NCBI GenBank assembly: GCA_002633005.1
Contig: NMRA01000151.1
Coordinates: forward strand, 146,799-174,059
Length of the DNA stretch: 27,261 nucleotides
Origin: Phoronis australis
Taxonomy: Eukaryota; Phoronida; Phoronidae
Reading direction: 5' to 3'
Shown here one piece after another: positions 11,158 to 20,733 of the stretch; the stretch's first letter is position 1; every line of letters begins with the position of its first letter. Position numbers and translations under genes: made by a program. Below the pieces are notes generated by a model. It did not search any database. It saw only the letters and a program-made list of their open reading frames with translations, and was not told the origin of the DNA.

Positions 11158-11330
11158 AATATGAAGATGCAGTGAAAAACAAAAACAAAAATTGCCCCAA
11201 GATGGCACAGTGAAAATGGAATCCACCCAAAAGTTGACGTCATCTTTTGTTGTCGACTTCATATAAATAAACTTGCCAAATTTAGTACAGATCCTTCAGA
11301 GGATTTAGGAGATACAGTCATGAACACCAA
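11158..11330 (+). repeat. Perfect 173-bp direct duplication, second copy, starting beside an N
   Basis: Identical to 10229-10401 and starting immediately after the single ambiguous base at 11157. Other subunits of the family are clearly diverged from one another, so perfect identity here means either a very recent duplication or an assembly join. Confidence 0.95.
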
Positions 11331-11948
11331 AAAAACAAAAACGCCAATAGGAAACAACACAATAGTCGGAGCTGTACAAAAACCATCGTTAGCTGTCCTC
11401 TTCAAAGTACGAACATTTATGCCATCCTTGATTGTTAGAGAGGCGGACTCGAAAGCAGTAAAAATGGCCACTAGGTGACGTAAAATAGTTCAAATCCATT
11501 CAAAAAGGGAAAGGTAGAGCCACCTCACTACTAGATACCTGTTTGCGAAATCATGCAAAAATCTGTTACGGAACATCAAAGATAAACTAGGGTAAATATA
11601 AAAAATTAAAATTTCCACTAGGGGGACACTGATACTCAGATCTGTCTGAAAATCCGTTCATAATGTCCCATCCATAAAAGATCTGCAAAATTTCATAAGC
11701 ATCTAGGGGTTTAGGAGATACAACATTGGACATAGGACAAACGGACAGGGATGATGGCATGATGCGTCCACATAGTTATATGTTGGTGCATAAAAATGTT
11801 TTGTAGATCTGGTATTGATACTTCAATGTTATTTAAGACATTTACTACTTCCTAATGAAGGCAGTTTAAGCATTGGGAAATGGACACCACAAAGCATTCC
11901 ACTATATCATTCGCCAACGTAAACAAGATACGACAAAAGACTACTCAC

Positions 11949-13361
11949 CGTTAGTGACACCTGGTGATGCTGATGATCGGGACCTTGACAGTGGCGGATG
12001 TGCAAGGTCATCGACATCATCTTCCAAATCCAGAGGTGGTGGCTCAGTGTCCCAAGTGGTAATGTTGGAAGCAAGTTGAGGTGGAGTCCTTGACTTCACA
12101 GGAGAAGGAAAGTCAGCAAAATCATCACCAGGGAAGGTTGGTTTGGAAGAGGGCATTGTTTCTGTTCCTTGGAAATTGTTTTCTGGAAGTTTTGCATTGC
12201 TGTGGAGTGTACAACCAGTACCAAAAGACGTAAAATCGGCAAACTCATCATCGTTGTGCTCCTGAAGTGAAAGTGCCGTGGCAAGTATTCCCATACTCTG
12301 AACATTAGTAGATGTGAATGCTGAGAAGTCATCCCCACCTTTTTCAGATGACATAACCACATTAGAATTGGCCCCAGCATAGCTTGATGCAGACACGGCT
12401 GTCATTTTTTCACTAGAACACTGTACCTGATTGAGAACCTCATTAGCGGAAGTAAAATCTGCAAATTCATCATCATCAACATGTAAGTTGTCACTGGCCG
12501 ACTGTAGACTTGGTGCTGTGTCTGGAGTGGCAGAAAATAAACTAAGAATCTGGCTTTTAACATTTGAAGACTTGCTATTGTCTGTATTTTCACTTGTAGG
12601 TTTGCTTTGGGTTGTGTCAGTAAACAAATCAGCCCCTTTCATAGATTCTGACTGTGATCTCGGGCTAGTCAGAAAATCTCCAAAGTCATCATCTTGCAGT
12701 GTGCCATTATTTTCCACAGGTTTCAAGGAGTTCACGAACACACTTGAAGGTTGTGTCTCGGGGGCAATTTCAAAATCCCGTAATGCACCGTATTTGTCGT
12801 CCTCAAGAGACATAAGTGAAGTGCCATTGTCAATGTCATTATTCGGGAATACAGTTTGTTGACTGTTTACCGCAGTCATTACAACTGGGGCACTAGAAAA
12901 GTCTGCCCAGTCACCGTCGTGTGAAGACACAAGATGTGAACTATCATTATTTTGCTCAGTGAAACTATTAGCAGTGATAGAACTGCCAAATTTCGCTGCC
13001 TGTTCTTGTTTTACTGTTTTTGCAGCTTCAACACTTTCTGCCTGTTGAAAGTCAGCAAATTCCCCAGCGTTACCACTAACAGCTGAAGCTGTGTCAAAAT
13101 TACCGAATTTGTCTTTCACCACCTTTCCTTGCATCTCCTTTCTGGGTTTGTCGCTGAAGAAGTTATACGGGGAGCTGTCTTTGTTCTTTGACAGTTCGAA
13201 CACCATGACACGTGACCTTGACATACCCTTGGACAGATCGGATGAGCACGAGCTAGAATCGCTGGATGACTCGGCGTTACTGTCGGTGCGAACTGATGAT
13301 GAGTAGCTACTGCTGGAGTCTGTGTAAGGCGAGGCAGCTTTGAAGTCATCAAAGTCATCAT
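11949..13361 (-). CDS. SYNRG: SYNRG large exon: tandem DFxDF adaptor-ear motifs
   Basis: This is a 1413-base exon (phase 1 in and out), acceptor GTTGCAG| and donor AACG|GTGAGT. It is acidic, Ser-rich and probably disordered. Visible motifs in order are DDFDDFKAAS, EFADFQQA, DWADFSSAP, DDFGDFLTSP, DEFADFTSAN, DDFSAFTSTN, DEFADFTSFG and DDFADFPSPV, with weaker DKFGNF and ALRDFEIAP. Known: synergin gamma binds the AP-1 gamma-ear and GGA-ear through repeated DDFxDF-type motifs, so multiple copies should give avidity. DKYGALRDFE resembles the vertebrate DKYSAFRELE segment. The opening is placed at the acceptor AG, giving DDDFDDF directly after the previous exon's DD. The exon ends in a Pro/Ser-rich, basic-Ser region (LSRSRSSASPG), a likely phosphorylation target. 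Confidence 0.96.
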
Positions 13362-13997
13362 CTGCAACAACATTCAAGGACAAATGTCAAGATCAGCAAA
13401 TCAAATAACGAAAAATGGCTTTATAACAAAATTTCAACAAACTGCGTGGTAATTAGGCCCAAGGAACATCTCCTGGCATTTGTGAAATATAGTAATTTAT
13501 TTTTGAGTTCTCAAATGCTAAAATGTAATGTCAGTCTCAAAGTGCCAGTGAATTTCAGCTGACATGCACACAGTTTACAATATTATTTTAAAGTTCCCAT
13601 CATACATTTTGTAAGTGCAATCAAAGAAATGGAAAAGAAACAGCAAGGCAGGTAGAACCCACACTTGCATAAAACTGTATGCCAAATATTCACTACCAGA
13701 GACACCTTTCCAAAGGGACGTAACTATGTACTTCATCGATATTTAATATGCATAGAAAATAGTTGGTAAGCAGTACAAGGTCTCCATAGGCATTTTTCCC
13801 ATTTGAGTCAATGGTCATCAACAGTAAGAGGCAGATAAAACGAGTTGAAAACATATTCTAGAATTTTGTGTACATTTAGAAAGAGAGGTGCAATGTACAG
13901 AAATAACAATTAGGCCATAGCACTTTGATACTGAGCAATAATGGATTGATTTTTGAAATAAAATCCTTAGCTAACAATACTAATTACAGTGAAGGAA
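13362..13997. other. SYNRG intron, nothing further seen
   Basis: Sequence between the DFxDF exon and the CTCF-like repeat copy at 13998. AT-rich, with no recognisable feature. Confidence 0.6.
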
Positions 13998-14285
13998 AAC
14001 ACAAGAGCAACGTGGACCACTGGTAATGGCCTACAATGTGCATTGCATTTAGCGCAGATACAAGGATGATAACATTCCCATTAAATTGAACAATTTTATT
14101 AAATTCAAAATAGCCTCTAGGGGGTGCATAACAAGTCAGGAATTCTCTCGTAGGAACATACCTGCCAAGACCGTTGCTGGACGGATTGATGAATAGAAAT
14201 GATGGCATAATGCGGTCACAGCCAAGCAACAGCCACCCACGCAACATAAATACACACACACACACGCCCACGCACACACATCGGA
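13998..14285 (+). repeat. CTCF-like repeat family, short diverged copy
   Basis: Begins ACACAAGAGCAACGTGGACC, like the head of the other copies. It continues through AAATAGCCTCTAGGGGGTGC near 14107 (a variant of the CCACTAG core) and ends near AATGATGGCATAATGCGGTC, like the family's tail. A CA microsatellite follows. Most internal subunits are absent, so this is an internally deleted or ancestral short form. Confidence 0.6.
14251..14280 (+). repeat. (CA)n microsatellite
   Basis: An interrupted ACACAC run at the end of the short repeat copy. The minus-strand frame across it has no family resemblance. Confidence 0.9.
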
Positions 14286-14623
14286 CGATGGCTTAGCACG
14301 CTTATAATACTGCTCAGTCCAACTAAACTTTCATTTCCCTACAGAATAGTCAACTGATACTGATGATAACATTTAAATTCTGCTTCACAGTTGACAACCT
14401 TGCCAATTGGACAGGAGGTTCCCAGTTTTTGGCAAACCCCACAATCACAAAAAACAGACAGAGTATAGATTGAAGAAGACTAGAGTGATGAACATATAAG
14501 GGATCAGATGATAATTGAAAACAAATAGGTGACTACCAGAGTGTTGGCAAATATGATACACATACGAATACCAAGGATCACCTTTGCTTGTAACACAAAA
14601 CAAATAAACGCTGCAAATACTAC

Positions 14624-14942
14624 CATCATCATGGACCGAGGATGAAGGTGGTACATCCTCCAATCCAGGTTCAAGTTGAGTCTCCATCTGAAAAATGTCA
14701 CTGCTTGGCACCATCTCAGGGGACTGCACCCCAGTGGAAGGTTGATTCACTGACCCTAAAGGCACTTGTGGTGTAGGAGATGAGTGTATCGTCACCTGTG
14801 AGGAGGCAGTAGTAGTTGTCACATGTGATGTGGGCGTGTGGGGCCCAGTGGCAGAATATGGGGTTACGTGCTGTCCGAGATTGGGGACAGGGGCTTGAGG
14901 GAACTGGTGAAGCACCTCTAAGCCTGGCACTGGGACACGATT
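14624..14942 (-). CDS. SYNRG: SYNRG exon: Pro/Thr/Ser-rich linker after the EH domain
   Basis: The acceptor is TTTCCAG|AATCGT (phase 0) and the donor is GATG|GTAGTA (phase 1). The frame begins NRVPVPGLEVLHQFPQAPVP, matching the vertebrate synergin stretch just after the EH domain (RGVPAMSPDALNQFPAAPIP). A low-complexity Thr/Ser/Pro/Gln linker of about 60 residues follows, then an acidic end (QLEPGLEDVPP, SVHDD). The final G joins AT of the next exon to make Asp, extending an acidic run into DDDDFDDF. The linker is probably disordered. Confidence 0.92.
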
Positions 14943-15329
14943 CTGGAAAGAAATGAATTGAAACATTTGCTAGGAAAGTTCCTACTAATAACCAACTTTG
15001 ACAAAGTTTAGACAAGCTTAACAATACAGAACCGTATTTGATATGATCATTCTCCAAAATTTGCATTTCCTTGCTGTGTTGCTACCAAGTGTTCAGTTAG
15101 CTTGAAAAAGAGTACTGTACAGAGGGTAACATAAATCGGGCTTGTAAAAAATCTTGAATAAGCTTGTTCAGCCAGTCACCCTTTTCAACATTGAATTCCA
15201 AGCGTAGAAAAAATCATGCCTTGAAACTATTGCTGCGCAAGCTTGAATAACATTGTTGAATGTATATCTTTGGCTACTGACTGTACCGTGAAAAATGATC
15301 TCAGTGTATAGATTACTCAAGTTGAACTC
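14943..15329. other. SYNRG intron before the Penelope-like remnant
   Basis: No recognisable coding similarity. The 5' half of the retroelement may extend into it in unrecognisably decayed form. Confidence 0.5.
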
Positions 15330-16222
15330 ATGGAGCTATTTAAATCTGCCACTAGCAAACCCATTTCATATTTAATGGGGAGGATTTTAACCAAATTGAT
15401 GGTATAGTAATGGGTTCACCTTTGGCTCCCATATTAGCCAGAATGTTTTTAGGTAATCATGAGAAAACATGGATTGAGATGTACGCTGGTCTTCATGTCT
15501 ATTTCTATGGACGATATGTGGATGATGTGTTTTGTATATCTGAGTCAGCAGTCAGCCCAGGAATTTTTGGTGTATTTAAACTCGAGGCATCGTAACTTGA
15601 AATTCAGTGTAGAATTAGAGGTAGACAACATTTTGCCATTTCTGGACGTGTTAGTGGAGCGTGAGGGTACCTCAGTGGTAACATCAGTATTTCATAAGAA
15701 GACCTGCACAGGACTGTACATTTATTTTCATACTTTCCCTCTATTGTTTGTAAGGTGGGTCTCATTAAAACTCTAACAGACAGGGTATATCCCATTAACA
15801 ATCCTTGGACTAGATTTGATTCGAATATTAAAGAACTTACATTGAATTTGCAAAAGAATGGCTATTCCCTAGAATTAGTCAATAGGGCACTGAAAGCAAG
15901 ACTGCGACGTAACCTTGATGATATTCATCCTATAGATAAAACTAACTACAAGTACTTTAAAATGCACTATGTTGGTTTTTACGCCAAGATTGTTCAACAA
16001 AAACTCAACAAATTGGTGAATCATTACAGTGTTAACTTAAGAGTTGTATTAACATTCAAGTCTCTAAATTCTGAAAGAAGTTCACATATTAATATTCATC
16101 TGCAGAGCTCTAGTCATTATTATGAGCAATGTTCCTTCAAGATGTTTGATTGCAGTACTAAGTCAATAATGGTCACCTACAAGAGTCCCACAATTTGGGA
16201 ACCAGTTTTCTCAACTGAATAA
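15330..16222 (+). pseudogene. Penelope-like element reverse transcriptase fragment, frameshifted
   Basis: Seen, across at least three frames: MELFKSATS, then FNGEDFNQIDG, IVMGSPLAPILARMF, YGRYVDDVF, LKFSVELEVDNILPFLDVLV, TSVFHKKTCTGLY, and finally NYKYFKMHYVGFYAKIVQQK and LRVVLTF. Known: the series FNG..Y.Q.DG..MGSP, Y.DD, LPFLDV, TSVYRKPT.TG.Y and a thumb with LPYVG....L....L is typical of Penelope-like elements rather than LINEs or LTR elements. The YVDD catalytic residues survive. Frameshifts near 15370, 15560 and 15755 break the ORF. No GIY-YIG endonuclease domain follows; the frame stops at 16222. It lies antisense in a SYNRG intron, within about 80 bp of the EH exon. Confidence 0.85.
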
Positions 16223-16304
16223 CGGGCATCAAACTGGTTCTCAAAATTTGTGACACCTGTAAGTGACATTGCCCAACAGAAAACTAGGCAACAAGGCAAC
16301 CAAC

Positions 16305-16467
16305 CTGAATCAAACCTATCAGGGCCAACATCATATACAGTTCCTCCGGGATCAGCTGACCTGGAGAGGCCCTGTTAGCCATAGACCAGATGTGACCAAG
16401 GGCTTCCTTTGGCAAACCGCTCCGAATAAGAATGGGGTAGACCAGACTCGTGTCGATCTTACCATCC
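16305..16467 (-). CDS. SYNRG: SYNRG exon: second half of the EH domain
   Basis: The acceptor is TTTCTAG| and the donor is ATTCAG|GTTGGT, phase 0. The frame reads DGKIDTSLVYPILIRSGLPK, then EALGHIWSMANRASPGQL and PEELYMMLALIGLIQ. This aligns residue for residue with the vertebrate synergin EH domain (GIDTAKLYPIL, LGQIWALANR, LTKEELYTVLAMIAVTQ). The invariant EH tryptophan (HIW), part of the NPF pocket, is present. The exon is flanked on one side by the Penelope-like remnant and on the other by a LINE fragment, so this intron-exon unit has survived heavy insertion. A plus-strand open frame across it is only a shadow. Confidence 0.95.
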
Positions 16468-16595
16468 CTAGAAAGAAAAATAAACTAATTCAGCGCTGTA
16501 TACTAGCCTGTGGTAATTTCCTAATCACCATAAAACGCAAAGTAAAATATAAAGTTACATGCAATTTCTGGCATGTTCTTCCTCCCTAGTAACAC

Positions 16596-17044
16596 AAACA
16601 GTGTTAAAACAAATTTCAGTCTGGTTTTGGAGAAGCATGGTACAATCAGAGTGTAGGTTCCGAGACAAGCTTCATATCTCTTTTTAAACAGAGGTACAAA
16701 GATTACGATCATCAAAAATGGCAAGCAATTTTGAACAATTCGATTAAGCTGGAAACTTACAGAACTTTAAAGTTTAATATATGTTTTGAAAATTATTTAG
16801 ATGTAATTGACAAATGAATGTAAATGTTAGATCTGATATGGTAAGATTAGGATGTTCAGTACATGCACTAATGATTGAAAAGGGTAGACACTTGAAACTT
16901 AACAGACCAGAAAGATTATGCCCTCTCTGCGTTAGGCCATGTGTCGAGTCAGAATATCATTTTGTTACCGAATGTCCATTCTACGATGACCTTAGGAAAC
17001 GGTATTTACCTGCATGGGCCAGTGATACAAAATTTTACTCATGA
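16596..17044 (+). pseudogene. LINE (non-LTR retrotransposon) ORF C-terminal fragment
   Basis: The plus-strand frames read FGEAWYNQSVG, QKWQAILNNSIKLETYRTLK, then (frame change near 16814) VRLGCSVHALMIEKGRH and LCPLCVRPCVESEYHFVTEC PFYDDLR. Known: this is the region after the RT domain in many invertebrate LINEs: a W...I..S.KL.TYR stretch, a basic helix with an S.H.L.IE.GRH pattern, and a CxxC...H....C zinc motif (here C-x2-C, then H and C). One frameshift is seen and no intact RT upstream. The clade cannot be fixed from this part. Confidence 0.75.
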
Positions 17045-17162
17045 CCATGGAGGAAAATCTTATATGGTCAACATATAAAAATGTAACATTGTAAACATGT
17101 TTAGGGTAAGGTATAGATTTGTTACATACCATTTTTTATAGCCCTTAGTGGATATTAAAAAA

Positions 17163-17181
17163 GTGCGGAACCGTTCCGCAC
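17163..17181. repeat. Perfect 9-bp palindrome around one base
   Basis: GTGCGGAAC, C, GTTCCGCAC. It stands out as GC-rich in AT-rich DNA just downstream of the LINE fragment. It could be a hairpin near the element's 3' end; function unknown. Confidence 0.8.
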
Positions 17182-17325
17182 ACTTTGAGACTAAATAATA
17201 TTGTCTCATTTGAAAAAATATCGCCTTATATGTTCATTTCGCATTCAAACGAAGAAGAGCTCGTGTTAATGTTAACCTGGATTGTATTAAGAGAACTATG
17301 AAGATTATGATGTGATTATATTTTC

Positions 17326-17599
17326 AGATGGTACACTTAATAAATGGAAGTTTGGAAACCCCCAGGATGAAAGAAAATCGACAAACCTCTTCTGTGATGC
17401 TGAAACTGATGATGACAATTCAAGAGACCCCATGGAGGTGGGAAATGAGTCACTGGGATCTGTTTGTGATGCTCAAAGTGATGATCGAAGGACATATAAT
17501 AAGGGCGCAGCAAAGTCAACAGGATCTACCCTTGATAACGAATATCATAACTATGTTACTTTGTGTCTTAAGCTACATAGTGCCACCTCCATTCTCTAG
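17326..17599 (+). CDS. Unrecognised acidic candidate exon on the plus strand
   Basis: A plausible plus-strand splice acceptor (TTATATTTTCAG) precedes an open frame DGTLNKWKFGNPQDERKS, then FCDAETDDDNSRDPMEVGN, SVCDAQSDDRRTYNKGAAKS, ending in a stop at 17599. Codon texture and acidity look more like coding sequence than the surrounding intron, and CDAETDDD/CDAQSDD is an internal echo. It could be a terminal exon of a nested gene, a captured retro-copy, or the 3' part of the preceding retroelement. No family recognised. Antisense to SYNRG. Confidence 0.3.
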
Positions 17600-18398
17600 T
17601 CTTCATTATCACCATCATCACTTCAACCACAGCCTTTCAGAACCTGAGTTTTGTTAATTAGACCATACAGACAAATGACATTGCAGTTTTTGCAGTTTAA
17701 ACATCTTTAAAAATTACTGCTTTTGGATGGTAATCATTGTGTAAAAGACATTTTGTATGAAGAAAGTGAACAATTTAATTTTGAACCATCAGGTTTGGTT
17801 TTATCACATTAGTTGTAATTGTTGCTAAGGTGGTCAGATTCAAAAATTGTGGTAACTTGAGGCCTGGGAAGAGCTGTGGGATGCGCAGGATGAAATGTAT
17901 ATTATAAGCATTGTTTCTATGGATGTACATGTATCCTCTATTTTTGGTGCCCAACATTTGACGTTAAAGATAACTGAGTTTTTATAGCTCCTTTCGTGCC
18001 AGATCAATATATGATAAAGTTTTCATCTGTGAGTTTTTTTTGGCGAATTCACCAAGAATATTATTTAGGAGGGTTTCAAGGTATTTGCACAAGTGTATTT
18101 TTATCAATTTAAAAAAATTGTCATACTGCAGTTCAAGACTCAAGATACACTTTAGCGTCTGACAGAGATAGTCACCAGCTTGCATTTCAGAATCATGAAC
18201 AGATACATTTTTATGTTTTAAAGCCTGGTAAAATCTGTTGTGGATACATACACGTAGTTCAATGGTCTTTGGATGAGTGTATTTTTGGCATATCAAGACC
18301 CTAACCTAATGTAACAAAAATGTACACGTAGTTGCGGGGCGTGCATATTGGGTGGAGAGTATGAACATATACCCGATGGGGCATATATACTTGCGGGC
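17600..18398. other. SYNRG intron, no feature recognised
   Basis: AT-rich DNA. The minus-strand open frame at 17982-18296 shows no family motif. Confidence 0.5.
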
Positions 18399-18495
18399 TG
18401 TGTGTGTGTGTGTGTGTGTGCGCGTGCGTGCGTGTGTGCGTGCGTGTGCGAGCGTGTGTGTGAGTGTGTGTGTGAGTGTGTGTGTGTGTGTGTGT
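18399..18495 (+). repeat. (TG)n microsatellite with CG interruptions
   Basis: About 97 bases of alternating purine-pyrimidine, mostly TG with CGTGCG and GAG interruptions. Such a tract can adopt left-handed DNA and is length-variable. Confidence 0.95.
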
Positions 18496-18966
18496 TTTAA
18501 TGATTGATTCTCTTAGTCATTATCACATGGTTATTGCTCTTCCATTATTTACAAACTAATAACTTGAATCATGCAGGTTACTAAGCACTGCAACCAGAAA
18601 AAAGTTTCTGCAGACATGTTTGCATTGACAGTCACATCCTTCAAAAATGTTTAATATTTGGAAAGTATGTCTGGCATTGAAAATAAAAATACACACTTTG
18701 TGATCTCGAGACTGCAACATGGCGGAACCCACGGAAGTCACCATGAGTTAATTCTTTGTATATCATCCGGAAACAATCTTCCCCACAAAATTACCAGATT
18801 TCTAATAAGCCAACTTGGTGTTCATAATTGCAAACGAAAATGGTAAGAACCAAGTGGAGTTTGTCGAATACTTCTTCACTCAGATACTTCATCACAAACT
18901 TGCTTTATCCCATTTTTAAGCCAAATCTCTGCCTGACAAATTAATCTTTTCACAATAACTTCTCAC
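18496..18966. other. SYNRG intron, nothing further seen
   Basis: Sequence between the TG microsatellite and the first EH exon. No recognisable element. Confidence 0.6.
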
Positions 18967-19141
18967 CTCATACTAGCTTCCAGGGCATGTCTGTAGAGTT
19001 CTGGAATCAGGGCTGGATCAACACACCATCTGGGTGGGGTGAACACCTTGGGTGGACCCGGGTGGGGCTGCAGATGATGACCTGGCTGGCTGACTGCCGG
19101 TTTGGGAGGCAACTTGGCTGGCTGCTGAGAGGGCAAGGGCG
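18967..19141 (-). CDS. SYNRG: SYNRG exon: Pro-rich linker and first half of the EH domain
   Basis: The acceptor is TTTTGCAG| and the donor is ATGAG|GTGAGA, phase 2. The frame starts with a Pro/Gln-rich linker (PSQQPAKLPPKP), then enters the EH domain at PPRWCVDPALIPELYRHALE. In vertebrates the matching piece is PPWIYNDSLIPELYKK, so helix 1 of the EH fold is clear. The AG left at the donor plus G of the next exon makes Arg. Known: EH domains are paired EF-hand modules that bind NPF-like peptides. The DPALIPELY match is diagnostic for synergin gamma rather than for Eps15-type EH proteins. Confidence 0.93.
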
Positions 19142-20047
19142 CTGCAAAAGATAGGAATTGTATGTAGGCTTTGCTAAAAAACTTACATAGGCTAAAAGAG
19201 GAGTGATTAAGTTAATTTCTGTAATTACTCATTATATAAACCAGCTCATCAATAAACACAGCTAGAGCTAGATAAGTACATCTCACACAACATTTGTACC
19301 TTGGGTACCCCTCCTTCCATAATAACGAAGATATAACTAGCAAGTTAATGGATGACTCGATGGCCTATCTACTGGACACAACCTCAACTGAATCAGGCAA
19401 AAAATTGAGAAATTTTATTTAGCATTGCCTTTTTTGTGACTAAGCTATCTATGTCTTTTTGTTCAAAGTTAATGGATGTTTCAGTTGTCTAGTGGTCACA
19501 AAAGGTTTAAACCCCCACCACACACCAAGAAAATTTTACAGTCCAAGCACCCAACAAGAGTGTACAGATACCCACGCTCATTCTTATAAGAAAGCTTAAC
19601 ACCTGACGATGGCTGGGGAATGATGGAACGCAACATCCAAATGTATATGGGATAGAAGCTGGTATAAATAAACCAATAGATTTTAGAAATTATGTTACCA
19701 CCTCAAAGTTGTACTAAAAAGTTATTGTTGAGATGACTATTTAAAATAAGATGTCCCCCAAACAGCCTGAACTACATAATGCAGATAGATTACCAAAAGG
19801 AAAGGATCAGGGAAATTGTTCAATATCTAGGAACCATTTGTTGTAATTAACGATTTTAAAAAACTGTTTTGATTCACATATACAATCAATCGATGCACAC
19901 AAGCACTACCAAGCACTACAATTATGATATTCAATATTAGCTGCCAATGGATAACATCAATACAGCTGCAGACTACAATTTAACTTGAGACTTTCTTATA
20001 CCTCCAGTACTTTGAGTACATTGGACACCAGCAGCCCCTTTTACGCA
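19142..20047. other. SYNRG intron, no clear element
   Basis: AT-rich. Near 19481-19518 the strings TTGTCTAGTGG and GGTTTAAACCC faintly resemble pol III A and B boxes but lie only about 13 bases apart, so a deleted SINE is possible but not supported. Confidence 0.4.
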
Positions 20048-20109
20048 CAAAATTGGTTGAAGACATGATAATATTGTCTGTAGACAAATTGTGTCTTCAA
20101 CCAATTTTG
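20048..20109. repeat. Perfect 18-bp inverted repeat (hairpin)
   Basis: CAAAATTGGTTGAAGACA at 20048-20065 is the exact reverse complement of 20092-20109. The 26-base spacer holds a smaller palindrome-like TGTCTGTAGACA. It could be a MITE core or a chance hairpin; no protein or small-RNA gene can be claimed. Confidence 0.9.
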
Positions 20110-20264
20110 CCTCCAATATCTTAAGAAATGAAGACACATTCAAATTACGGTAACCATTTGTAACACAAAAACAGGGTCTATAATTAATTGCATCAGTCCT
20201 GCCAGTGCTCATCCAGGTGCCACTATGCGGGTGCTGGTAGGTCATGTGAGCCTACGTATAGCAA

Positions 20265-20653
20265 ATATATTTATCTATTTATTGTAATATTTAAAATAAG
20301 GGTGGCACTGCTTTCCAAGAGGGCCCTCGACAGCAAGATATAAAACGGTGAAATAATACAATAAAGTAGTGAAACAATAATCACATACACGTAACAAAGA
20401 TACAATTAAAACAGGTTGAGAATTCAGATAATAAATAACTGACAAAGGATGATAAAAACTTGATTAAGAGAGATGATATAAATAAAGAGAGGGTACTAAA
20501 TAGCGAGAGTATTTACAATAATGAAAAATGACATAATTAAGACAGGTAAGGAGTAAGAATGGTTAAGTAAATTACAGCCACTTTTTAATATTAAGTTTGA
20601 AAGTATTAATTAAATCGGAGCGTTTAATTTCTGGGCTAAGACAGTTCCGTATT

Positions 20654-20733
<80 letters not shown>

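Larger units (their letters stand above)
9990..11800 (+). repeat. CTCF-like repeat family, copy 1
   Basis: A long run of degenerate subunits sharing phrases such as GTCTGAAAATCATTGTCAGC, AATTTTCACAATCATCCTT, GGTTTGGTTGATAGAGG, CGAAAACAGTAAAAATGGCC, TTGCCAAATTTAGTA and GATTTAGGAGATACAG. Most cycles hold a CCACTAG-type core: 10131, 10793, 10813, 10955, 11116, 11465 and 11613. A head-like sequence (CAACAAGAGCAACGCGAAGC) occurs at about 10400, so an incomplete earlier copy may precede a fuller one. The end resembles the other copies (GATGATGGCATGATGCGTCC, then GGTGCATAAAAATG). No protein is encoded. The open frames in it (for example 10527-11000, minus) are chance products of the repeat. Confidence 0.85.

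Noticed and set aside
9990-11800. CRISPR-like array because of repeated short cores
   Set aside because: Repeats are degenerate and unevenly spaced in an animal intron, with no uniform spacers and no cas genes.
12431-12862. A 143-codon plus-strand open frame
   Set aside because: It is antisense to the DFxDF exon, whose biased acidic codons keep the opposite frame open.
19481-19518. Second SINE with pol III boxes
   Set aside because: The boxes are poor matches and only about 13 bases apart.
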